From Azolla caroliniana (taxonomy: Eukaryota > Polypodiophyta): a DNA stretch of 64,000 nucleotides. The stretch spans positions 7,068,001 to 7,132,000 of the forward strand of contig JBHGNT010000017.1 in assembly GCA_043228905.1 (NCBI GenBank), given 5' to 3'. Positions 10,506 to 18,804 of the stretch are shown one piece after another. Every line of letters begins with the position of its first letter. Position 1 is the first letter of the stretch. A program made the translations under genes and the position numbers. The notes beneath the pieces are model-generated. The model worked only from the letters and a program-made list of their open reading frames with translations. It was not told the DNA's origin and ran no database searches.

Positions 10506-12614
10506 GATTTGATTTTACTTGTCCCTGGCAAACTTCTGGCATGCTGCAGGCTATCTCTAAGTTACAAGAGAATGTCTTGAAGTCAACATATCATGAGAGC
10601 TATAGAGCAATGTATTCAAGTATCCTGGGAGGTATCATTACAGATCCTGCATTGATGCTCATTCCACTTGATGATCACATGGTTCATCGGGGTCACGGAG
10701 TGTTTGACACCGCCTCGATATTCAAGGGGTATGTACTCTTATGGCAATAACACTGCAAATTAGTCATCAAAAGTATAGAGACTAGCATCACCTTTTTGCA
10801 ATCAATCTCAATGTAGTGACATATCCATAATAAAGGCAATCCAGAAAGTGCCGTGGATGCACACTGGTTTTCAGGCACAATCTCATCACTGTTAGCCAAC
10901 TTCTCTTCCAATTCTTCATCTGTATCAAATATTCATCATACAACAATTATCTAACATCTTTTCCCCACCTTACAACATGCTCTTAATGCCATCTTGCTTC
11001 TTCAAGGGTTGTTCTTGAGATGACCAAGTAAGCCTTTAGGTGAGAGAGAGTGGCTCAATGGCCAAACAACCATGAGCATTGCTCAAAGACATAGTCACAC
11101 AATTGAGATAACTATCTGTGTATCTCAAATGCCAAGCAACCGTGGGCATTGCCCAAAGACATAGGCACATGATTCAGATAACTATTAGCACGTCTCAAAG
11201 ACCAAACAACCATGAGCACTTCTCAGAGACATGGACAACGAATCAGACATCGACCTTTAGACATCGATATTATACTAGTTTGGAGAGAAGCTGCCCAAGA
11301 AATTGTTGCGCTGCTAATCCTATGTTATTGATTATACCTCTAGATAGGCATGTTCCCTGTATGTCCTAGTATGAAGGACCTTCATTTAGAGATTGGATCA
11401 CGAGGATTCAAGCTCTCATTGTGATAATGCATTCAAATGTTTATGCTAGTTTGCATGCTTTTTTTCTTTTTCCTCTTCTTTTTACTTCAGGTTTTTGCTC
11501 AATATAGCTAAAGTCTCTGAAGTAATGGTCTAGACTTTATTCTTGGGGCATTATAAATTGTATTACTGAATGCATTATCTTTAGCCCAGTAAATACTGAG
11601 GGCAACTTCCACTCTGGATTGGAAACCATCAATAGATCCTTGTTCATCTCTAGTATAAATTATTCAGGTATCTATATGAATTGGATCTTCATTTAGACCG
11701 GCTTCTTAGATCAGCATTTGCAGCCAAAATAAGTCCTCCTTTCAGTAGAGAAGCATTGAGGAAAATTCTAGTGGAGACTGTTGCAGCATCAGGTTGTAAG
11801 AATGGTTCCTTACGATATTGGTTATCGGCCGGTCCAGGTGATTTTAACCTTTCTTCAAAACATTGCAAGCAGGCAGCCTTCTATGCTATAGTACTTGGGT
11901 ATGAACAGAAACCTTTTGAGGCGGTATGGGTCATAACATCTTCTATACCATTAAAGCCTCCTATGTTTGCAACCATGAAGAATGTGAACTATCTTCCAAA
12001 TGTGCTTTCATTATTAGAGGCCGAAGAAAAAGGAGCATATACAAGCATATGGGTCGACGATGAAGGCTATATTGCAGAAGGCCCTAACATGAATGTTGCA
12101 TTTGTGAACCAGATAGGAGAATTTATCATGCCTTCATTTGATAAGATACTCTCAGGATGTACGGCCAGACGGACACTTACTTTAGCTCATCAGCTCATGG
12201 CCACAGAGACTTGGTCTGGCCAGTTAAAGGGCGTGAAAACATGTTCAATCACAGTGGCGGAAGGGAAAGCTGCAGCTGAAATGATGCTGATTGGAAGTGG
12301 CAATCCTATCGTCCCAGTTGTCAAATGGGATAAACAACAGATTGGCAATGGTAACACACACTCATGTGCACACACATACGTTTATACATACATACATACA
12401 TTCATGCAAACATTATTATAGTGCATATACATAGTTGTTTATCTTGTTTATTTATTTTCAACCTTGAGATTTAGGCTGGATTATAACAATCTTTACTGGT
12501 ATATGTGATGCAGGTAAGCCTGGCCCGATTACTTTAGCTTTGCAAGCCCTTTTGAAGGAGGAGATGTTCAACGGTCCACGCACACATCGCGAGCCCGTTC
12601 CTTACAAAGAATAA
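10506..12614 (+). CDS. Class IV aminotransferase (D-amino-acid / branched-chain type), 5' end missing
   Basis: Three exons, 10506-10728, 11668-12350 and 12514-12614, join in phase across GT-AG introns (G|GTATGT...CAG|G and G|GTAACA...CAG|GT). They encode 334 residues ending in TAA. The conserved blocks are those of plastid-type plant D-amino-acid aminotransferase/aminodeoxychorismate lyase-like proteins. They include DDHMVHRGHGVFDTA at the N-terminus, GSLRYWLSAGPGDF, and FATMKNVNYLPN, whose lysine (codon 11978-11980) is the expected PLP Schiff-base residue. IAEGPNMNVAFV has the glutamate (12077-12079) that contacts the PLP ring nitrogen; LSGCTARRTL and EMMLIGSGNPI follow. The family transaminates D- or branched-chain amino acids or makes p-aminobenzoate for folate; the substrate cannot be chosen from sequence. 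The frame is clean, so the gene looks functional. The exon with the start codon and any transit peptide was not identified; the ATG at 10541 is probably internal. Confidence 0.92.
11061..11260. repeat. Intronic 70-bp tandem repeat, about 2.8 copies
   Basis: Units begin at 11061, 11131 and 11201 with GCCAAACAACC-like sequence, followed by a GAGCATTGCTCAAAGACAT-like core and ATCTCAAA/GTCTCAAAG. It lies in the 939-bp intron between the first two recognised aminotransferase exons. No coding potential. Confidence 0.75.
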
Positions 12615-12930
12615 GTTGTGTCTTTCTTTCCAATAACTACTACTAATCTCTCATATAACCAACTAGCTACATTATATGTTAGGACCTCACTTATTTAAGA
12701 AAAGGATCGGTGTGTATCACTGGTTGGGAAGGAGATATGTCTTTTCAAGATTGCATATCTTTGCATTGTGATAGTTCTTTGTAATTGAATTGTCATGCTA
12801 CATTGTGGCTAATATGTTGTAACTTGTTATAATAATGACAGTTTGTCTCTGTAGGTTAAGTAAGATTCTTGACGAGAATGTCTCCAACTCTTGATGGTAA
12901 ATGAGAAACTAATGGCTTGCCATTCATTAC
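12615..12930. other. 3' flank of the aminotransferase gene
   Basis: Probably the 3' untranslated region and downstream spacer. AT-rich; no clear polyadenylation signal stood out. Nothing else recognised. Confidence 0.35.
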
Positions 12931-13141
12931 GGATAGGATCACATGGGTTAGACACATTTTCAAGATTAGCATTAGAGCCTAAATGGAATTTCATGTAAGT
13001 CCAAAGGTTGTGATAACAATCATTATCGATATAAGATAGTTCAAGCAGTGATAGGATCACATGGGTTAGAAGCATTTCCAAGATTAGCATTAGTGCCTAA
13101 ATGGAATTTCATGGAAGTCCAAAGGTTGTGATAACAATCAT
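12931..13141. repeat. 118-bp tandem duplication
   Basis: ATAGGATCACATGGGTTAGA at 12933 recurs at 13051. In both units AGATTAGCATTA, CCTAAATGGAATTTCATG and GGTTGTGATAACAATCAT follow at the same spacing. A weaker third unit may lie at about 13170-13240. No function is apparent. Confidence 0.8.
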
Positions 13142-13863
13142 ATGAATGACACCTATCTTAAGATTTGCTAGGGGTGGGAAGCAGTTGGCACTAGAGCTTA
13201 AATTGGCTTTGCAAAAAGCCCAAAGTTGTGGCTATAGCCTATGATTAAGTAAAGTAGATTGGTTTTAAGATTTGCCAATCTATTTTGTGAATCGAAGATG
13301 ATATTACCTCCAAAGTTGCAATGAATTTCAGATAAAAATATTCCAGCTCATACCTTTGGAGATGAACAAAATTGTTAAATTCATCAATAAGATCAAACGT
13401 TAAAGTAAGTAATGAAGCTCTTTTCTGAAGGCTGATGAATCTAATTTAGTTCTTAAAGCTTAATTTTTCTTACATCCATAAAGGAAGAAGGGGGAACCTC
13501 TTCTCCTAAGGATTTAAGGCAAGCAACACATGTAAGGTGAGGGAGTTACATGTCCAATACAAGTCAATAATTTATTGGCATAATCAAGATACAATTGATG
13601 ATTAGACTATGCCAACCATTGGAAAATGGAATGGATCGAATGATAAAAAAGTAAACTAATGTACGGTAAGCCTGCATATTGAACCAATATATAAACTGTT
13701 GAAAGATCTACATTTGAGCTTAGGCAATACTAGAGTGTTGACTTGAAAGAGTAGCCGTGATTATGTTTTGTGAGCTCTGCCTCATTATTGACTCCACATT
13801 TTACTAGTATGTTGATAGCTAGGATAGCCAAGCATGCCACCCCCACTTGAACTTAAGTCAAGA
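13142..13863. other. No recognised gene
   Basis: AT-rich spacer between the 118-bp duplication and the 18S rRNA fragment. Nothing recognised. Confidence 0.4.
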
Positions 13864-14043
13864 GCTGGTGCACGTATTAGCTCTAGAATTACTACAACTA
13901 TTTGAGTAGCAAGGTACCATCAAAGAAACTATAACTGATTTAATGAGCCATTCACAGTTTCCCAATACAAAAGATTTATGCTTACATATGCATGGCTTAA
14001 TCTTTGAGACAAGTATATGACTACCGGCAGGATCAACCAGGTG
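13864..14043 (-). pseudogene. 18S rRNA 5'-end fragment (antisense)
   Basis: Read on the minus strand, the segment starts with CTGGTTGATCCTGCC and continues with TCTCAAAGATTAAGCCATGC, GAATGGCTCATTAAATCAGT and AATTCTAGAGCTAATACGTG. These are invariant landmarks of the first 170 or so bases of nuclear 18S rRNA, in order. Several otherwise conserved positions differ, for example around 13955-13985. The match stops abruptly after the ACGTGCACCA block, so this is a truncated, diverged copy outside any rDNA repeat. Confidence 0.92.
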
Positions 14044-14490
14044 GCTATCCTCCATTACACATGCAACCCAAAAGAAATTTTTGGGTTTAGGGGTACATCA
14101 AAGGAGAGAGCTAAGTATCAAAAGTGGGTTTAGGGTCGTAAATCAAGCCTTCCATCAAAGTAGAGAGCTAAGTACCACCTACCTCTTGTATACAACTAAT
14201 GCCTTCAAGTGACCATTCTTAAATTAGCAAATCCTTTTCAGTGAGGCAATAGTGGAAGGGTTCTCATGAACACATGAATATTGAAATGTTGGAATCTAGC
14301 TTTAAGTCGGACAATCCCAATGCCTCATTCATGAGATGCAATAAAAGGGAGGTTGAAAATATATTCCTTGACAAAGATCTTTGGGCATCACAATTCACTG
14401 GATTATGCATATTTACCTCATATTTTAGGAACTTTGTAGTGTTAAGGAAAAGAGAAATTCACAAACTTAATTGATGCGTACATTGTTTGA
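14044..14490. other. No recognised gene
   Basis: AT-rich; one 66-codon ORF (14274-14474) without a recognisable domain. Confidence 0.35.
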
Positions 14491-14493
14491 TAC

Positions 14494-14690
14494 TGTGGTG
14501 TGCACATGTTCCTTTGTGCCACCCTTTTAGCATGCATGTATCTAAGCCAACCCACCCTTTTAGCACACTCTTTTTAGCATGCATGTAGCTAAGCCAACCC
14601 AAATGGGTACAATTGTATCAACTATAAATTGAGCAACAAGTAAGAAGCTAAGTAGGTTGGTTTTGATCTCTCATGTGCATTTTACATATT
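14494..14690 (+). repeat. LTR-like repeat, arm 1 of an inverted pair
   Basis: Begins TGTGGTGTGCACATGTTCC and carries CCAACCCAAATGGGTACAAT and TCAACTATAAATTGAG. Most of it returns in reverse complement at 17938-18066. A 21-base motif with AGCATGCATG and TAAGCCAACCCA is doubled inside (14549-14605). TGTGGTGTGCAC also begins the stretch at about 15570 behind a GGGGGG run, as a 3' LTR would, but the match does not continue. Possibly the LTR of the gypsy remnant that follows. Confidence 0.55.
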
Positions 14691-14769
14691 GGTGGAGAAG
14701 CGGGGTACTAGTCCCCCATGTCCAAGCATCCGCCTCTTCCGCTTCGTAGGTATGCATCGCTCTTGCCAC

Positions 14770-15560
14770 CATCAATCACTTGACCCACACTATCTTGTTA
14801 GTATCTGGTAGTAGTATCTCTTCCATTAGCACCACCTTAGTTCACCAGTTAGGCCTCCTGACATGTACCGCTCCATCCATCCAAGTCCTTTTTGGCGATC
14901 ACCAACATCTATATCACTCTCGCACGCAAGCCCGTTGCACCGTCACCTTAGGCAATCTCACTTTCTCACACCTCTTTTATGCCTTGTCCCACCAACTCTT
15001 CCCTCTCACCTTAGGTTGCGATTGGTTCCTCAAGCATCGCGCTATAATTGATTTCACTGCCCACGAGCTCCCCCGATCCCCCTCCTACACGATAGCCCTC
15101 TTGTCCCCCACCTCAGCCAAGTCCATGTGGCCCTCAGTCCACAGGAGCGATTGATCTTTCAGACAAATGGCCTCACCGAATGCCTCAACAAGACCCTCAA
15201 GCAAGAAATGGCCGCATGAATCAGCCCTTTTCGAGTACTCTATGGGCGTGACCCTTGCCTCCCACGAGAATCGTCCATTGACGTCCATTCCAACCCTGTC
15301 AACATGGACAGTGCCACTTGGGGGCTCTATCTCCAATAGATGCTCCCCTCCTTCGACAAGCTAGCTTCCAAAACCTACAAGTCGCACAACAACGTTAGAA
15401 GCACCGAGGGATTTGGCTCGTTCACTGTAGTTCGTGCCATCAGATCCACCACGTACTTGCTCTAACGATTCACCTCCTTCAATGTTGCCTGCATCATGCC
15501 CTATGCCACCCTAGGCCCAACATTTGAACCCCCCTCCTTCCCCATGTCATAACCTCCTTG
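14770..15560 (+). mobile_element. Ty3/gypsy remnant: protease and integrase pieces
   Basis: 14780-15154 encodes a retropepsin-like domain (LLVSGSSISSISTTLVHQLGL, later LTLGCDWFLKH) in which the expected DSG active site reads VSG. Directly after it, about 15155-15470 in another frame, is an integrase-like stretch (TNGLTECLNKTLKQEM) with stops. Reverse transcriptase and RNase H between them are missing. A GGGGGG polypurine-like run at about 15560 precedes TGTGGTGTGCAC. The element is a deletion derivative and cannot make enzymes. Confidence 0.65.
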
Positions 15561-15659
15561 TTTCTCTTAGGGGGGAAATGTGGTGTGCACGTCAATGGGG
15601 ATGTAGTCACCTTGAACAATGTTCTTGTAAACAATCGAGAGTGATTCTATGCAGTAGAA

Positions 15660-15712
15660 GAGATGTATGTGTGTGTGTGAGAGAGATAGATAGATAGATA
15701 GATTATATTATC
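15660..15712. repeat. GT / GATA microsatellite
   Basis: A TGTGTG run, GAGAGA and then four GATA units. Confidence 0.8.
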
Positions 15713-15959
15713 GTCGTCGGATGTCAAATATGACCTATGAGACCAAAAATATTACATTTCACGTGATACGTGTGAAAGCGAGTAGTGACTCTCGATGTTC
15801 AAGAACTTTACCAATGAATGTTGTAATCGAGAGGTATTAACTTCTATGACACATTTAGTTATGATACAAGATGGTGGGGTGTTCACACACTAGGGAAGTT
15901 GAGTTTGATTCTCAATAGTTCTCTGTCCCTAGCGTAAAGAAAAACCTTCTTTTAGTTTT

Positions 15960-17021
15960 CACCTTGCTATGCATACATATCATGTCCATTTTCTCTATGA
16001 CAAATGCACAATACATGATCATACAAAGTGTGATATCATTGTCATAATAGGTAGTTTGTTCAAAAACCTTTACAAGCATGACATATATCAATTTGATGAC
16101 CAAAATGCATTAGCAGTGGATGCACAAACACAAAGCAATTCTAAACTATGGCATGCTTGGTTTGGCCACTTAAATTTCAACAACCTTGCACGGTTTAGCA
16201 AGCATGATATGGTATATGCAATCTTCCTTCCATTCATGTATCATCTAATCATGTTTGTGAGGGTTGTATTCCGGGAAAGATGCACAAGTTTTCATTTCCA
16301 AAAGATGCAAATGTTTTGGCAACACATGAGCTTCAACTTGTATGTAGTGATGTATGCGGCCCAATGAGAACACCATCAATTGGAGGTTACCTTTATTTTC
16401 TTATTACATTCATTGATGATGCTACCCGACACCCTTGGGTATATCCTTTGAAGGAGAAATCCAATGTCTTTTCATGCTTCAAAGAATTCTTACACCTTGT
16501 TGAAAATCTTAGCAATCACAAACTCATTACTCTTCGCACCGATAGAGGGGGTGAGTACATATCTCAAGAGTTCAATGCTTTCTTGAAGGATAGAGGTATT
16601 ATCCATCAATGCAACACTCCATACACACCACATTAAAATGGTTTGGCTGAGAGAAAGAATGGATATCTCATGGAGATGGCAAGATGCATGCTCTATGGTA
16701 AGAACCTACCTCACAAGTTTTGGTTGGAAGTTGTAATGGGTGCGAACTATGTTTTAAATAATTGCACCAAAAAGTAATAAAAACTATCACTCCATATGAG
16801 GCTTGGACTGGACACAGCCAAATGTTGGTCACATGAGAATATTTACTAACTTGGCTTATGCATTTGTGCCACCATAGCAATTCCATAAGCTTTGACAAGA
16901 AAAATCAACAAAATGCATCTTTGTTGGCTACAACAAAGAAAGCAAAGGTTATCGGTTGCGGTTGTTTCAACCCACTACTTGTAAGTTCATCATCAACCAT
17001 GATGTGATATTTATTGAAAAT
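15960..17021 (+). mobile_element. Ty1/copia pol fragment (integrase region)
   Basis: Shows a GAG-pre-integrase block (WHAWFGHLNFNNLARF, about 16150) and then the integrase core: DVCGPMRTPSIGGYLYFLTF-like sequence near 16345, FIDDATRHPWVYPLKEKSNV, and LRTDRGGEYISQEF (about 16535). After a stop near 16635, NGLAERKNGYLMEMARCM supplies the third acidic residue. The C-terminal domain continues to about 17020 (GYNKESKGYRLRLF). RT and RNase H are absent because another element's LTR begins at 17022. Two frames and internal stops make it a pseudogene. Confidence 0.8.
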
Positions 17022-17461
17022 TGTAAAAGTTAGCATGCGGAAGCTAAGACACTACCGACTCATCCGGATAACAACAGAACACAAAGATGAAGGTTTAATG
17101 GAAAGTTTGAATACACAGGAGAGACAGAGTTAGAGCAGAACACAATGTCTATATTCAAAAAGACACAATAACACTATGTAGACTCTGTACATACAAATGC
17201 CCTAAAGAACACTTTTATACAATTCCTTAAAAGGATTGACTAAAGTACTGACATGTATTTCACTGTTCGTCTCACTAAGCACCAGACACTCCAAAAATAT
17301 GCCTACGTACTAGGCTAGAGTCGTAGGCCTCTAACGGCCTATCGGTTAAAATCATATCTAGATTACGATCCGACTCTCCAATCCGGTTCCTGGTTCCGGA
17401 TATCGATCCGGCTCAAGCTTATCTAGCCGGTCCAGATCCGGTTGAGCTTGTTTGCCCAACA
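17022..17461 (-). repeat. 3' LTR of a minus-strand copia element
   Basis: Read on the minus strand it starts TGTTGGGCAAACAAGCTCAA immediately after the polypurine tract GAGGGGGAG (17462-17471) and ends with GCTTCCGCATGC...TTTTACA at 17022. That end matches the end of the 58332 LTR (GCTTCCGCACGC...TCTACA), so the two LTRs are related. It is inserted into, and terminates, the copia integrase fragment on its left. Confidence 0.75.
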
Positions 17462-17840
17462 CTCCCCCTCTAGCTCAACTTGAGGTCGGATCCTTGTGTC
17501 TGTTTACGCCGATCCGTGCTGTTGGCTTCTTCTGGCGTCCCTGCGCCTTGCTCACGCTCCTCAATCCGTCTGGTCCCGCACACCTCGACCTTCTCGGTCG
17601 GCTTGTTTGCTCCCTTGGCCCAAGTCAGCTTCGTCACTTTCGTGGTGCTGGCGCCCTTCGACCCGTCGACTCCTGTGTGTCGGTCTCGGCTTCGGCTGCC
17701 TCCTTGTCCACTTGGCCTTCAACTGACCACATCTTGTCCATGTCCGCTTGGCCCTTGACCACATCTGCCCATGTCTTGGTCTTGGCCTTCGCTCATGTCC
17801 CTCTGAATAGGAAGAGAACGAACCGAATCGGATGGAGTCA
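17462..17840 (-). mobile_element. 3' internal tail of the same minus-strand copia element
   Basis: Minus-strand charged, low-complexity sequence (ORF 17857-17561 on the minus strand, rich in R, K, E and Q) ends in CTCAAGTTGAGCTAGAGGGGG directly before the LTR. The 58332 element has a similar tail ending CTCAAGTTGAGCTTGAGGGGG at about 63600. Nothing of pol proper remains; the element is cut at about 17840. Confidence 0.6.
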
Positions 17841-17935
17841 ATGAGATCGAAAACCAAAACCGAAATCGAAATCGAAAAGCGATTATATAACCAACTCAGA
17901 GTCCATAAATGTTGTATTTATATATTGAGATGCAC
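17841..17935 (+). repeat. Fragment of the 25428-type LTR
   Basis: Contains ATGGAGTCAATGAG followed by CGAAATCGAAATCGAAA, the same arrangement seen at about 25497-25560 in the LTR that starts at 25428. Short and isolated. Confidence 0.5.
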
Positions 17936-17937
17936 AT

Positions 17938-18066
17938 AAAAGATCAAAACCAGCCTAGTTAGCTTCTTACTTCTTACTCAATTTATAGTTGATACAAATG
18001 TACCCATTTGGGTTGGCTTAGCTAAAATGGGTGTGCTAAAAGGTTGGCACAAAGGAACACATGCAC
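17938..18066 (-). repeat. Inverted copy of the 14494 repeat, arm 2
   Basis: The reverse complement reads TGTGTTCCTTTGTGCCAACC, TAAGCCAACCCAAATGGGTA, TCAACTATAAATTGAG and AAGAAGTAAGAAGCTAA, matching 14505-14680 with small gaps. The internal 21-base doubling of arm 1 is absent here. About 3.2 kb of unrelated element remnants lie between the arms. Confidence 0.75.
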
Positions 18067-18356
18067 ATGAACGAAAGACACAATTGAGGGGTAATTTCAA
18101 TATATTTCTTTTCTTTTTTCATGCCCCATGGGTGGGGTTTAAATACTACAAGATCTTAAAAAGCCGAGTGGGGGTAGTTACACCTACTTAGGCCACCTAA
18201 CACTCACACATTAACATTTCATATTATACATTACACCTTGCACCTTACACACCATACACATTACACCTTAACCCTCTTGTACACCTATACGGGTAACAAC
18301 GGTTGTCAACTTCGCAACTGGTGTTTACTTTGGGCTGAACTTAGCTCAAACACGGG
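18067..18356. other. No recognised gene
   Basis: AT-rich sequence with short ACATTACACCTT-like repeats (18225-18275). Nothing else recognised. Confidence 0.4.
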
Positions 18357-18804
18357 TGTCTGTTCTGGAACAATTCACCAAAGGGGTGCTTAAGAAATGG
18401 ATGTTATCCGGCTATTCGATTCCGATCCGACTAATTCTGGTTACTTTCGGATTTTTAAGACAAAGCCAAATTAGTTATAACATGCGTAAGATTAACAATT
18501 GAAGCGCAGAACGGCAAGTACACAGAGACCCAATAGAACTAAAATAGAACACTAATCTCATATTACTTCCGTTAACAAATTACATCAATTTCGGACCCTT
18601 TCATAGGCATCCGGTAGGAAATACAAAACGGTGCCTTATCGGCTACCAACACTATTAATCGGTGCGGATCCGGATTGGTACAACTATCCGGATCCATCTG
18701 TTCCTATAATGTTTCCTAACTAATACTCATGCTTCTAATTATAATATTATTCTCTGACTCGTCCTTGCACACATTAACCCTCCGGATCATACACTAGGCC
18801 AACA
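18357..18804 (-). repeat. Minus-strand LTR with TATA motif
   Basis: Collinear with 26748-27145: both contain TTCACCAAAGGGG/TTCACTAAAGCGG at the left and CCTTTCATAGGCATCCGG/CCTTTTATAGGTATCTGG in the middle. On the minus strand the latter give a CCTATAAAAGG promoter-type TATA (CCTATGAAAGG in this copy). Both have a GGCCAACA right end. The exact right boundary is uncertain by about 30 bases, because a weak polypurine stretch lies just inside it. Probably the 3' LTR of the coiled-coil element to its right. Confidence 0.6.

Noticed and set aside
13858-14055. 65-codon minus ORF
   Set aside because: It lies in the 18S rRNA fragment, so the frame is accidental.
17452-17844. 130-codon plus-strand ORF
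   Set aside because: It is the reverse strand of a copia 3' tail and its polypurine tract.
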